The notes: a model not told the origin generated them from the letters alone. Positions 44,961 through 56,410 are shown, numbered from the stretch's first letter. The stretch: 64,000 nt of DNA from Chinchilla lanigera (GCF_000276665.1 NW_004955467.1:1501716-1565715), one strand, 5' to 3'. Numbers and translations: made by a program.

Positions 44961-45126
44961 CTGCTGGTGGCGGGTGTTGGGAAAGGTGTACTGGACAGAG
45001 TGGGAAGGATATCGACTTTGTTCTGTGCTGAATGCTCCTTGGTTGGGAGGATAACCTGAACTTGACATTATCAGTAACGAAGTCCTCACTGGGCTGTGAG
45101 ATCAAGTCCAACAAACAATCATGTTT
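44961..45126 (-). CDS. NCOR1: NCOR1 first coding exon (5' leader + residues 1-36)
   Basis: NCOR1 is a nuclear scaffold that recruits HDAC3, TBL1/TBL1XR1 and GPS2 to unliganded nuclear receptors and other repressors. Reading the minus strand, the exon follows a pyrimidine-rich acceptor (ends TTTAG) at 45127 and ends in CAG before a GTAAGG donor at 44955-44960. The start ATG is at 45066-45068, with A at -3. It is the first in-frame ATG after an in-frame TGA at 45102-45104. The 36 codons begin MSSSGYPPNQGAFSTEQ and end NTRHQQ, the familiar NCOR1 N-terminus, and stop exactly on a codon (phase 0). About 58 nt of 5' leader belong to this exon. A second possible acceptor (CTCACAG at about 45094-45100) would shorten only the leader. 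The gene is identified by recognition of the protein; no alignment was run. Confidence 0.95.
45102..45122 (-). promoter_or_regulatory. Upstream ORF in NCOR1 5' leader
   Basis: Four bases into the first coding exon is an ATG (45120-45122) followed by five sense codons and TGA, reading MIVCWT-stop. It is in the same frame as the main ORF and ends 33 nt before the NCOR1 start. Its -3 base is A (or depends on the preceding exon if the leader is spliced differently). Short leader ORFs commonly lower translation of the main ORF. Whether this one is translated cannot be told from sequence. Confidence 0.5.
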
Positions 45127-45311
45127 CTAAACAGGATGAGAAAAAGAAAATTCCTAAGAACTAAAACACTAACTGTACATCTAATAAATTATAACTATAA
45201 ATACATAAATAAAGCCACAATTACCAATAAAAGCATTTTCTTGTATTCATTTAATAAGGTTAAATAAACATAAACAGGTCTTTTCCTTTACATTTAGAAA
45301 AAGGTCCTTTG

Positions 45312-45388
45312 GGGCTGGGGATTTAGCTCAGCCGCACAGCGCCGTGGGTTTGATTCCCGGTACCGGAAAACAAAAACAAAACAAAACA
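45312..45388 (+). mobile_element. ID SINE with internal deletion
   Basis: CAGCCGCACAGCGCC is joined to GTGGGTTTGATTCC, losing the TGCCTGGCAAGCGCAAGG part. Direct repeat AAAGGTCCTTT flanks it. Confidence 0.92.
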
Positions 45389-45458
45389 AAAGGTCCTTTG
45401 ATACATGACTAATGATATAATTAGCTAAAGTAAAAACATGCATATAAGATCTTATTGG

Positions 45459-45550
45459 GGGCAGGGGATGTACAGTAGTTCAGTAGTAGAGTACTTACTC
45501 ATTAGCAGCTTAGCATGAACAAGGCCCTGGGTTCAATACCAAGAAATCTT
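45459..45550 (+). mobile_element. Old ID SINE with a small insertion
   Basis: GGCAGGGGATGTACAGTAGT ... GGCCCTGGGTTCAATACC; carries extra bases (TCATTAGCAGCT) in the middle. Confidence 0.7.
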
Positions 45551-46135
45551 ACTGTAAGAAAATTATATTATAGTGATATATGCCTACCCATGTTTACAGC
45601 AGCACAATTCATAATAGCTAATTCTTGGAAGCAGTCTATATGTCCATCAACAGACAAATGGATAAAGAAAGTGTTGTATTTACAACACAATGCAGCACTA
45701 CACTACTATAAAGAGAGATAATCTTTAGTCATCTGTAGGAAAATGGATGCACTTTGAGACCATAATGTTTAAATGAGACACACAAGCTTAAATATCACAT
45801 GGTTTCTCTTATATGTGAACCCAAATTATAAATAAAGAACAAAATAAAAGATTAATGGGAAGTAGGAAGATAGAGCTTTCTCAAATGGGAAGCGGGGGGT
45901 CAAGCCACGGAGAGAGAAGGAGGGCAGATAACAAAATGAGAATGCAAAAAGGAACTGGGAGGGCAGGGGAGATAGCTCAACTGGCACAGTGCCTACCTGG
46001 CAAGCGCAAAGTCCTGAGTTCAATTCCCCCACCAAAATTAAAAAAAAAGAAAAAAGGAACTGGGACATGTTATGTGCAGGTACCAACTCCACAAAAGGAA
46101 GGTAAACATTATGTGCACACACACACTAATAAAAG
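45551..46135 (+). mobile_element. L1 3' portion
   Basis: GCAGCACAATTCATAATAGC, ATGTCCATCAACAGACAAAT, purine-rich 3' UTR, and a TAATAAAAGTTAAA end; carries an ID. Confidence 0.8.
45961..46050 (+). mobile_element. ID SINE in L1 3' UTR
   Basis: Perfect 15-bp direct repeats AAAAAGGAACTGGGA at 45946-45960 and 46051-46065. Confidence 0.95.
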
Positions 46136-46642
46136 TTAAATCAGATAATGAAAAGAAAATCTTAACATGGGGTCTGCACACAGCAGCCAGAGTGACTATG
46201 AATGTCTGAGAAACAAATACATAACAAATACAGTCTCAAATCTGAGTGATGTGAAAAAGTCAATTGTAAAAGAATCTTAGTTTTACAAGGTTACAGCATT
46301 TGTGCAGAGAGAATTCTTTATTAAACAATTATACCTCAAAATAAGAAAACACTGGGAATGAGAAAGCTATCACAGAAGAATAAAAGTAAACCTATCAATT
46401 CCAGGAAGACAACTGCTAAATATTTATGAAAATCAGGATTTAGGAAACTTGTATGTGTCACCATGAGATTCAAAGCAGTCCACATTTTTAAAGACTTTTG
46501 GTGAGCCTGATGATGAAATAAAATGGATTGTAAGTTTTTGATATTATATAATGATATGTGTCAACACCTGAAATACCTGCATAATTAAATGAACAAGTTA
46601 GTTTCCCAGTAGCTAATGTAAAACATTACAAAGTTATGCACA

Positions 46643-46722
46643 AGGGCCAGGGATACAGCTCAGCAGCACAGTACCTGCCTGGCAAGAGCAAGGTCGTGAG
46701 TTCAATTCTCAGTATCAAAAAA
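46643..46722 (+). mobile_element. ID SINE
   Basis: AGGGCCAGGGATACAGCTCA ... TTCTCAGTATC + A run; direct repeat AAAGTTATGCA on both sides. Confidence 0.93.
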
Positions 46723-47174
46723 AAAGTTATGCATGAATGAAGATGTATCTAAAGTACAAGATAAACCAATAAATTTCTATGTAATTGATTATGAAAAGAT
46801 CATCAACAAGGTTTAGACTCTACACAGTAACTAAGCTTTAAAAAATTACCACTTGTCTGCTTTTGTTGCACTATCAAAGAACATGCACAATTATCTAAAA
46901 ACCTATTAAAATACCTTCTTTTTTTCCAGCTATATAACTGTATGGAGTTGGGTTTTTTAAAAATAAAAGTTTAATCAAAACAGTATATTGTAAGAGATTT
47001 AATGCAGAAGTAGATATGAGAATCAAGCTATATCCTATCTTCTAATATCAAGCCAGATATTAGAGATTTGCAAAAAATACATCAGTCCTACCAAATTTTA
47101 TTTTTAAAATAGCCACATATCAAAAAAGCGTAACTGAGATTACCATGCAGTGAAGATATAAAATGCATGTATGC

Positions 47175-47249
47175 TGCGTGCTGGGACTCAAACCCAGACT
47201 CTCGCACATGTTAAGTACAGGCTGTACCACTGAGCCACACCCCTAGCCT
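47175..47249 (-). mobile_element. Old ID SINE
   Basis: Reverse: GTGCTGGGACTCAAACCCAG to GAGCCACACCCCTAGCC; no tail. Confidence 0.75.
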
Positions 47250-47306
47250 TCTATTTTTAAATAAATAATTAGAATTTCTTTACCTAATATTTATCTTGAT
47301 AAATAT

Positions 47307-47370
47307 CAACACATATATAACTCATATATATATATCATATATATATCAACACATATATAACTCATATAAG
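47307..47370 (+). repeat. AT-rich tandem duplication
   Basis: ATCAACACATATATAACTCA occurs twice, 38 bp apart, with a TATATATATCATATATATAT stretch between. Confidence 0.9.
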
Positions 47371-47949
47371 CAAAAGCTTATGCAGTCCTCAATAACTTTT
47401 AAGTGCAAGTCAAAATGTTTGATGACCATTGGGTACTCTTTAGTCTGACTGGCCTTAAGACTCTAGAGAGACCAGTTATACCCAGATTCATATACACATA
47501 TGCCCTGTTCCAGAGACTGTCCCTCTGGTTAAGGTGTGGCTAAAATATACTGGACCAAGGACAAACCAACCAGATTCCTCTCTAAGAATATGGAATTAAG
47601 AACATAGCTACAGGAAACTGAGCTACAAGGGGCCCAGAGCAAGAATGAATCAAGGTGAGCCAAAGAAGTGTCAGGGAAGTTACAGGGGAAGCACACAATG
47701 TCAGTTTACAGACAGTCTTGGGTAGACATGCAGACAGAGGCAGAGAAAGAGACCCTATAGCCCTGTGAGAGACAAAGCAGGAGGACCTTTTGTTCTAGGG
47801 TCAGTCACCACGAGAAGCAGGTTTTCCCTGTCCTTAGATACCTGTTAAATTGCCTATAGTCTTTGTAAGCCCTCATTTACTTAATACAGGCTGAGTAGGT
47901 TTTCAGTTCTTAGAATCTTAAGATCTCAAAAGTCCAAAAAATAACACTA

Positions 47950-48290
47950 CCTTGGAAAACAACCCAAATGTCATGTCTTGTCAAATAGTGAATGGATAAA
48001 TAAAATGTGGTATTCTACAAAGGAATAGTAGTCACACATAAAAAAGAATGAAATTAATATGTATTATACCTTGGACAAACTCTGAAAACACTATGATAAT
48101 TAAAAGAAGCCAATCACAGAACATGATTTATTTTCATATATAAAAGTCCAGAAGAGGCAAATATATAATGATAAAAAACAGATTAGTGGCCAGTATGGGA
48201 GAGTAAACCAGAGATAGAAAATACTGGAAGATAGCTAAAGGGTATGAGGGTTCTTTTCACTGTGGTAAAATATACATAATATAAAATTTA
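47950..48290 (+). mobile_element. Old L1 3' portion
   Basis: AGTGAATGGATAAATAAAAT, AAAAGAATGAAATTAATATG, AAAGTCCAGAAGAGGC: the order seen near L1 3' ends. Confidence 0.65.
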
Positions 48291-48309
48291 TCATTTTAAC
48301 TTTTTCCTT

Positions 48310-48490
48310 TTTAACAGTGCTGGGGATTGCATCCAGGGTCTTTACAATGAGCAACATCTCCAACCCTTATTTTGAGACAGGGTTTCACTCAGTCACTCAA
48401 TTGCCCAAGCTGGGCTCAAACTTACAATCCCCCTGCCTCAGCCTCCCAGAGTGCTAGAATTACAGATGTGTGCCAGCCCTCCCAATTATA
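48310..48490 (-). mobile_element. B1-ID fused SINE
   Basis: ID half GTGCTGGGGATTGCATCCAG, then TTATTTTGAGACAGGG and B1 half ending ACAGATGTGTGCCAGCC. Confidence 0.83.
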
Positions 48491-48639
48491 TCTATGTCTA
48501 TTTTTTCTAAACAAATCATTAAGAAAAAAAAAATGATCACAATGAAAAAAGGTATGATGGTAAGATAGGATCAACAAAGGAAATAAAAAACAAAAACCTT
48601 AATCACAAATTACAAAAAAAGCAAAACAAAATCATTTTA

Positions 48640-49480
48640 CCAAACAAAGTGGTAAAATATTTTTTAAAAATGCCTGATATTGGTGAGAGTGTTGGAGAAA
48701 CAGCATTCTTTTACTCACTACTAGTATGAATATAAACTGGTACAAATTACTTTTTTATCAATTCAGATACCTAAAGATAAACAACTGAGAATGTTTCTCA
48801 AGGAATTGTCCTAAATATCGAATATATACATTTTTATTTTTGTTTCTTAAGCCAGGTTCTCATTATATTGCCCAGGCTGGTCTTGAACTCCTAGGCTCAA
48901 GTGATTCTTGGCCTTGGCCCCCTTTCCAAGTGCAGGAATGGCAGGTACACACAGCGCTGTTCAGTTCATCTTTTCAAAGACCTTCGCCCCCAAATTATAA
49001 AAGTGTTACACAGTTTCCTCTTACACTTCTTAAAGTTTTAATTTTTTAATATTTACCTTCTTAACAACCTAAAATTTCTTCTAAAAGGAGGTCTAGCTAT
49101 ATTTTCTTTACTAATAGTTAATTATCCCAAAAAAATACTTCCTAAGCCTATCTTTCTGCACTGATTAGAAATACTATCCTTATTACAACTCAGCAGCTTC
49201 ACTGGTAGGTATCATACTCTAGAGAAGCTTGCATATATAAATACATATATATAAAGGGGTATTTATTGAAATAGAAAAATTTGAAGAAAATCTAAATCCC
49301 AGTTAATAAAATAAATTGGTATATTCACAACAAAATATAGCAGTTATAATGAATAAACCATAGCTACATGTTTTAAAACAAGTAACACTAATAAAGTTGA
49401 GAATGGAACTAAAAACACTTTTTATGATTCACAATACATACATAATAACGTGTATGACATACATCTAATTTAGGACAATA
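48640..49480 (+). mobile_element. Old L1 relic (probable)
   Basis: 48650-48820 (GGTGAGAGTGTTGGAGAAAC) and 49160-49480 (CAGCAGCTTCACTGGTAGGT) fit a decayed L1 3' part, interrupted by a reverse B1. Confidence 0.45.
48832..48966 (-). mobile_element. B1-type SINE, old
   Basis: TATTGCCCAGGCTGGTCTTG then AACTCCTAGGCTCAAGTGAT: monomer-like, closer to 7SL than the younger B1s. Confidence 0.7.
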
Positions 49481-49581
49481 GTTACATCTGAGGAAGGAAG
49501 AGGGAAGAGGTATAATCGGTTACACTGTTTCTTAAAAAGTAAAGCAACTGTGATAAAATATTGAGGTTTCCTGAACACAGA

Positions 49582-49603
49582 TGGTAGTAGGTAGTAGGTA
49601 GGT
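49582..49603 (+). repeat. (GTAGGTA)n short tandem repeat
   Basis: GTAGTAGGTAGTAGGTAGGT. Confidence 0.85.
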
Positions 49604-50468
49604 AGAACTCCAGTGATACTGCTCTCTGTACATTTCTATGAGACTGAAATTGTACATAAAGAAAACTCATCTTTACTATTAAGTATGTTCCCACTAACCA
49701 CAATTCTAGATTTATTAATTTGGTTTATCTTTTCCTATGCCATTTCATACTTTGTAAATCATGATGGCATTAGGAGGTTTTTACATCCATTAGAGCAATT
49801 TCCCCCTCATTATGCTTTGTTGTTGCTTCTACCTTCAACGACTTCACCTTTTACATCTAGGATACTTCCTTCACTCAAGTATCAGGGTCACCTTGTCATG
49901 TTCCGTAAAAAATCTAGATGAGAAGATGCAAACAGTGAATCCACGGACTGATTAAAGGAGAACAGAAACCTTTATACTACTGAGCAGTCCCATCCCAAAA
50001 CATGATTATATATTTATGTTCTAGGATGGACAATAAGACATAGGAATATTTCATAAATATGATGGGGAATATGATGGAAAAATATTTGTGATATATCTCT
50101 ATATATATCTCCTACCTCAATTACATATGAAAATACATAAAATTCCCACGACAAAAATTTTATATGTGTGTGTGTGTGAAATATGCTCATATTTTAGGAT
50201 AATTATAGTTAAGATGAAAATTATGTCTACATTGTCTACTCATTTAATATTTTATGCCCCTTAGGAAACTCAATTTTCCTGGTTCCACCATTTTAAGGGA
50301 TTTAAGAAAGAAAATTCAGACAAAAATTTCCATATGCCAACTCAATCCAATTTCCCCATTCTAATCACATTCCTTACCCAGTTAGAATTAGAAAATAAAA
50401 GCAAGACAGACAGCTCAGCAAGCAGGGGAAAGGCTCAGGATTAAGAAGAACTATTATGGTTTTGTTTG

Positions 50469-50623
50469 GGTTTTTTTGTCTTTTTGAGACAGGGTCTCGC
50501 TATGCAATTCAGGCTGGTCTTGAGCTCACTTTGTAGGCCAGGCTGGTCTCCAACTGGCAATGATCCTCCTGCCTCAGTTTCCCAAGTGCTGGGATTATAG
50601 GGATGTGCCACCGTGCCCCGCTC
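50469..50623 (-). mobile_element. B1 SINE
   Basis: Reverse B1, TTGTCTTTTTGAGACAGGG to CCGTGCCCCGCTC; only 80 bp from the inverted-duplication arm. Confidence 0.92.
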
Positions 50624-50702
50624 TTCATTTATTTCTTAACTCTGTATCTTGCCAATCATCTCATAAGGTCATAAATAACTTCTTAGTTTTTCATGATTAT
50701 AT

Positions 50703-50880
50703 GAACATTCATAAATATTTCCTAAGTTTTCTAAGTAATACTAATCTACAACCCTAAGAAATGCTTTAGTAATTCATCTCTGAGGTCTCCTCCCAATTCA
50801 GACATCCAACTACGTAGAGCTATAAATGGGATGGAGAAGCAAAAGAAAAGATCTTACCCTTGGATCATCTAAATTTTTTT
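50703..50880 (+). repeat. Inverted duplication, left arm (178 bp)
   Basis: The reverse complement of 51495-51672 with no indels and about five mismatches (about 97% identity). The arm is not a repeat I recognise. Begins GAACATTCATAAATATTTCC and ends TCTAAATTTTTTT. Confidence 0.93.
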
Positions 50881-51092
50881 CTGGGTGGCGTACATTCTAG
50901 AAATCTATGTGGTGGTGTGAGTTTAGGGAGTGACTGTTTTGATTTCTTTCAACAATGGTCAGTCCAGAGTTCAACATCTACACCCAATGTCGCTCAAATA
51001 TAAAATATGTTTCTCATTTTTGTCAATAGTCCTTTATGATGTCCTAGGCTTTCTGGTGTGATTTTAGTGAAGTTTACTATCTGAGAAGTAAA

Positions 51093-51209
51093 ATCAGGGC
51101 TGGGCGTGGTAGTGCACAGCTGTACAACAAGTTCAAGGCCAGCCTGGGCTACCTAGTGAACTCAAGGCAAGCCTGAACTACAGAGTGAAACCCTGTCTCA
51201 AAAAAAAAA
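51093..51209 (+). mobile_element. B1 SINE, internally deleted
   Basis: GGGCTGGGCGTGGTAGTGCA then CAACAAGTTCAAGGCC; lacks the GCTGAGGCAGGAGG part. Confidence 0.9.
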
Positions 51210-51398
51210 GGTCAGGCATAGTTAAAAGTATAATCACATGCCTGTAATACCAGCACTTGGGAGGCTAAGGCAAGAGAATCTCCCTGCGTTCAAGGTCAGC
51301 CTGGGCTACATAGTGAGATCAAGGCAAACTTCAACTGCATAGCAAGACTCTGTCTCAAAAAAACCAACAAAAAATTTAAATAAAAATAAAAGTAATAA
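51210..51398 (+). mobile_element. B1 SINE, adjacent copy
   Basis: GTCAGGCATAGTTAAAAGTA (a small insert in the left end) ... CAACTGCATAGCAAGACTC; follows the previous B1 head-to-tail. Confidence 0.9.
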
Positions 51399-51494
51399 AA
51401 GCCAGACATAGGAGGCAATAAGACAAAACTAAAATCAGGACATTAGCACCAAGACCATCCACATTTATGGGTTATAAAGGAGAACATTTATACT

Positions 51495-51672
51495 AAAAAA
51501 ATTTAGATGATCCAAGAGTAAGATCTTTTCTTTTGCTTCTCCATCCCATTTATAGCTCTACGTAGTTGGATGTCTGAATTGGGAGGAGACCTCAGAGATG
51601 AATTACTTAAGCATTTCTTAGGGCTGTAGATTAGTATTACTTAGAAAAATTAGGAAATATTTACGAATGTTC
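51495..51672 (-). repeat. Inverted duplication, right arm (178 bp)
   Basis: Partner of 50703-50880, separated by 614 bp holding unique sequence and two plus-strand B1s. Directly abuts a reverse B1 at 51675. Confidence 0.93.
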
Positions 51673-51674
51673 TG

Positions 51675-51842
51675 AGGGGCAAGGGGACAGGATCCCCCTA
51701 CGTAGTTCACACTGGCTTTGAACTCACTATGTAGCCCAGGCTGGCCTCAAATGCGCAGTGATCTTCCTGCCCAAGTGCTGGGATGCGCCATGGTATGGCG
51801 CCATGGTATGGCACAGGTATGCGCCATGACGCCTGGCTCATA
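51675..51842 (-). mobile_element. B1 SINE with a local 13-bp tandem duplication
   Basis: Reverse B1; GCGCCATGGTATG is repeated perfectly at 51785-51797 and 51798-51810, with a third partial copy after. Confidence 0.88.
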
Positions 51843-52894
51843 GCAGGCTCCTCCATCCTAAGGAACTGCAGCCTGGAGACCACTACAACCTCCTTCCCAA
51901 AACTTACCCATGAGATTTACAGCAAGTATTCAGACCTTTTGGTTCTCTAACTAGCACCCCTTCCTTAAACATTTTACATAGAAGCCAAAAGTAGAAAAGA
52001 TACAAAGGAGAAATACTCTAATTCAGTGAGAATGAGGGAATCCAGAATTCATCTTTTCAGCACCACCGGCCCCATCTTTCCACCCCCTCAGTCACCAGGG
52101 TACCTTTACAGAACACCACAGTTTGAAACCAACTGAAATAAAACAATCCAATCTAAAGTCAGAGCCCAAGGGAAGAGAACATACTAAGCAGCAGTTATAA
52201 CTAAAATCACATATGTCTTGGCACCAAAACTCATTCATAAAGGACTAGTTACATGGTGGGCTCATATAATGCAGAAACTCTGAACTGTTTGAGAGACCTG
52301 GTCAAGATTTTATAAATGCCTCATGTTATAAACAACAGTACACATAATGTTTTAGGACAAGAACAACATGCTAAAACAAGATGTCATTGTTACAAGTGAC
52401 AAGAATACACTAAATCTAAATTCTACAGATAAACCCAGAACTAAATGCCTGTATCTTGCAAAAAGACAATAAAATGTAGCCAAATAAAATTGATCTATTT
52501 AGGTTCCTATTTGGTTCTTCCCATATTAAACACACACATTTACTCAACAGGAAACTTTCTTACAACAACAAAATTTCAAATACAATCTTCTAAAAATAAA
52601 AAGCTAATCCTCCTCTCACCAGGAACTCTTGGCTTTTGGCCTACAATCTTTGCATAACCAAAATGTACTTGGATAGCTTTTCAAGGTGGCCTAAGCTATC
52701 TTGGAAAAAAAGCTAAAAATATACTGCACTGTGGCAAGACTGCAGATGACTCTTGAGACAAGCAAGAATGAATCCACTAAGGATTATAAGAGAGGTAAGT
52801 CCACATTTCACCCAAGTAAAAAAAGTCATACAAAATATACAATTTAATTTTAATTAATCAAATAATAAAACTCTCTGATACAACATAAGGGATT

Positions 52895-53074
52895 AGGGCA
52901 GGTGTCACGGCACACACCTGTAATTCCAGCACTTGGGAGGCTGAGGCAGGAAGATCACTGTGAGTTTGAGGCCAGCCTGGGCTACATGAGTTCAAGGCCA
53001 GCCTGAACTACAAAGCAAGACCCTGTCTCAAACAACAAAAAACAAAACAAAACAAAACAAACAAACAAAAAAAC
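52895..53074 (+). mobile_element. B1 SINE
   Basis: GGGCAGGTGTCACGGCACAC ... (AAAAC)n tail. Confidence 0.92.
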
Positions 53075-53506
53075 AGGGAAGGTATAAGGGAATGTCCTTT
53101 TATGACACTGCAGATGATAAAAAATTTTACTGAACTGAAATAAATTAGGTTTCACTAATTTCCACAAAGCAGCCCAGCTCTGATTCAACTCCCAAAGCAT
53201 GTTACTCAAGAAGAAGCTCAGAAAGACCACTTCCCTAGGCATCCTAGCCATCTGAAATCTAGTCCAGAGATGAGTTAAGAAGCTAAGCTACCCTCCTGAG
53301 TCTCAAAGTCCAACCTCCAGAAGAGACTAGAATATGTAAATTCTGCAATGTGTACAATACCACAGTAGTGCTATATAAGAATATGTTCCTGTGAAATAAA
53401 CTAAAGCATTCTTCCCATTTAAAACAAAAGTTGTTCTAGAAGAATATCATTAACAAGGTATTTTATTTGAAGCCTCCTATGATATTATGACATATTACTT
53501 AGATGA

Positions 53507-53660
53507 ATGGCCAAGGGTGGTGGTGTATAGCTGTAATCTCAGCACTTGGGAGGGTGGGGCAGGAGGCCAGCCAGGGCTATACACTGAGTTCAAGATCAGC
53601 CTAAACTACATAGTGAGGCCCTGTCTCAAAACAAAACAAAACAAAACAAAACAAAACAGA
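53507..53660 (+). mobile_element. B1 SINE with (AAAAC)n tail
   Basis: GGCCAAGGGTGGTGGTGTAT; tail of five or more AAAAC units. Confidence 0.92.
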
Positions 53661-54023
53661 GAGATGAATTGTAGCAAAAGAACAAAACTTTATAAAATAC
53701 CATAGTCCCAATAAGGTATGATATTTACAGAAAACATTAATAAAGACATAATCATCTGATGGATCTATGGGTACATGCATTCAATAAATAATTCTTGAAC
53801 ACAAGAAAAATGATACTGTTTATCCCCATATAAAGCGACAAAGGAAAAGGTTTCCAAAACAGCCATGCTAAATAACTACCAAACTACGAACTTTGTAGTG
53901 TATTTGCACTATATTAAATGACAAATAAGTGGCTACTTACCAATTCTTTCCTTAACACACAAAAAAAGAACATGTATTGAAATCAGAAAAAAATTAACTT
54001 TATGATCCCGGGGCTGAATTAAC

Positions 54024-54246
54024 AGATATAACACAAGGTCAGGTGGTGCATGCCTGTAATCACAGCACTCAGGAGGGTGAGACAGGAAGAATGCCAGTTT
54101 GAGGCCAGTCTGAGTTACATAGTCATTGTAAGGGCAAAACTACAAAATGAGACCCTGTCTCCAAGAAAAAAAAAAAATGAAAAAGGGCCAGGGATGTATC
54201 TCAGAGGTAGATCACCCACAGGTTCAATCCCCAGTACTGTAAAAAA
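54024..54246 (+). mobile_element. B1-ID fused SINE
   Basis: B1 half to GAGACCCTGTCTCC, A run, ID half GGGCCAGGGATGTATCTCAG and CAATCCCCAGTACTG. Confidence 0.85.
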
Positions 54247-55439
54247 CAAATAAACCCTAAGGAGAATAATAAAGTGCTACCATTTTTCAAGCCTTTTTTA
54301 TGTACTAAGTAGTATATTAAGACTTTGCACGAGCTCACCTAAAAGCCTGAATTCCATTATTATCTTTAAGGCTTAAAAGAGGCTAAGTAGCTTTCCTAAA
54401 CTAATTTTTTATAACTTAGATATCTTAAAGATTATGTTCTGCTGCCTCCCTTTTTACACACCAGCAGAAACTACTCTAGGTTACTAAGCAAGTAAGACTA
54501 ACAGACATTTTTTAGGTTTACAGCATATCAAAATAAAGTAGGGAAAAAGGGCTGGAAGATAAGAGGACTTGCCTAGTGCAGAGGAGGGAGGAAGGGAGGG
54601 AAGGAAGATTAGAGTTTAAATAGGTTCACTGTACTTAGTTCTATAGGAAAGTGAACAAAACCAAACCTATCGGGTCAATACTATCCCTTAGTTATTGTGG
54701 GCTAATCAGGTCTGCAATCTCCTGAATGAGTGTACAGCAAAGGCTAAATAAAAAGAGGCAAATGGAATGATTTCAGGGCTCCTGGAAGATCAAAGCCTTT
54801 TCACAGAGTTCTAGATTCTCTTGGGGCTAAGACCAAGACCTTCTCTGGGTGGCCCATATTTATTTGGTTATCAGAAGGGAGGGGGGTACTCAAGAAGGGT
54901 GGAATCACTCAAGGACTTCTCCAAATAAGGTATTAAATTAATCCTTAATAAGGGTTAAGTTAATCCACCCAGGAGTGAGATCCCCGAAGCTACTGTCTTT
55001 ATCTAGTTGAGATGGATCCAGGTGTCCTTGGCTGTGATCTTGTCTTATCCTTTGAGGTTTTCTAGCTTTATCCACCATTACAGGTTTTGCTGGGAATTAA
55101 TGACTCACAGAAGTTCACTTACCATGAGTCTACTGTCCATTTCCAGACAAGAAGCCTAGGTCGTGGACAGATTTATAGTGAACAGGAAAACCCAATTGAT
55201 TAAATCCTGCTCAGGGTTGCTTCTTAGTGGTCTCCATCACAAACCCTCAGATACCTGTGAGGGCAGGGACTGCTCTGTGCTATTCCTATGGCCTCAGCAG
55301 CAGCTAATAGTACTTAATCCTCAACAACACCCAATCCAACATCATATGCCATTCTCTCTTTCTTGCTCCATACACAGGCCGCCGAATCCTCTCAAGCCTC
55401 TCCACCACTATTTCCATCATCTTTATCTGAGTGCAGAAA

Positions 55440-55900
55440 ATTAACTGGCCTTCCCACTTCCATACCTTCTCCATCAAAAAGTCTAATGTTCTTAAATTAT
55501 AAATCAGAATATCTTCTTCTTAAGACTCAAGGGTTTCCTATGCATGCAATTCAAATAAAATTCAAACTACTTAAAATGATCCACAAGGCCCTACGTATTT
55601 TATTTGGTCTCCCAACTCTAGCAGCTCACCAAGCCCTAGCAACAGGAGCTTCCTTTCACTTTCTCTACCCTCTTGACAAGCCCTTCCTAACCTCGTGCTT
55701 GTCCTGGCTTATTCTTGTGGCTAGCTAGCTCCTTCTTAAACTTAAGGTCTCTCTATTCAAATGTCTCCTAGAAGGCCTTTCCCATCATTCTACAAAGTAC
55801 CATCAATCACATCACCCTTTCTGGTCCTTTATAGGTTTACCATAATCTGAAATGAACAGCTTTATTTGATTTTATTTTTTCACTAATATATAAACTCCTT
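55440..55900 (+). mobile_element. L2 LINE relic
   Basis: TTCAAACTACTTAAAATGAT, CCACAAGGCCCTACGTATTT, then CAAATGTCTCCTAGAAGGCC and CCCTTT follow the L2 3' end order. The 121-codon open stretch here is not a gene. Confidence 0.7.
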
Positions 55901-55973
55901 TGATTCCCTCTCTCATTTGTTAAGAGAAATAAACAAGAAATGTACAGGACTTTCTGGAAGCAAAGTGTGAAAA

Positions 55974-56120
55974 CTGGCGGGGGTGGTGGCGCACACCTAT
56001 AATCGCAGCACTCAGGAGGTTGAGGCAGGAGGATCACTGTGAGTTCGAGGACAGCCTGAGTTCAAGACCTGCCTGAACTAAATAGTGAAACCTTGCCTCA
56101 AAAAGACAAGAGAAAAAGCC
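55974..56120 (+). mobile_element. B1 SINE
   Basis: ACTGGCGGGGGTGGTGGCGC ... GTGAAACCTTGCCTC; quasi-dimeric. Confidence 0.92.
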
Positions 56121-56260
56121 AATTTTTCCAAAATGAACCCATAATTCCAGTATTCCCAATCAATATCCATTATTCCCAATAAAAACCTAAAGACTTCCTT
56201 ATGAACATCACAGAATAACTGCAATGTTCATCCAAAACAATACACAGACCAGAACTGTAA

Positions 56261-56410
56261 GAGTCAGGTGTAGTGGCACATGCCTGGAATCCCAGCACTC
56301 AGCTGGTTGAGGCAGGATAGCCCTTAGTTTGAGACTGGACTGGACTACATAGTGAGTTGAAGGTCAACTGAACTAATAGCAAGTCCCTTTCTCAAAAAAA
56401 AAAAAAAAGT
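56261..56410 (+). mobile_element. B1 SINE
   Basis: GTCAGGTGTAGTGGCACATG ... GCAAGTCCCTTTCTC + A run. Confidence 0.9.

Noticed and set aside
53932..53960. Minus-strand acceptor and GTAAGT donor enclosing 10 nt (GAAAGAATTG) in the leader intron
   Set aside because: Both signals look good, but a 10-nt exon is very unlikely without supporting reads; noted only as a weak possibility.
55163..55728. Two overlapping open frames of 93 and 121 codons, plus strand
   Set aside because: The right part is an L2 relic; no start context or domain supports a gene.
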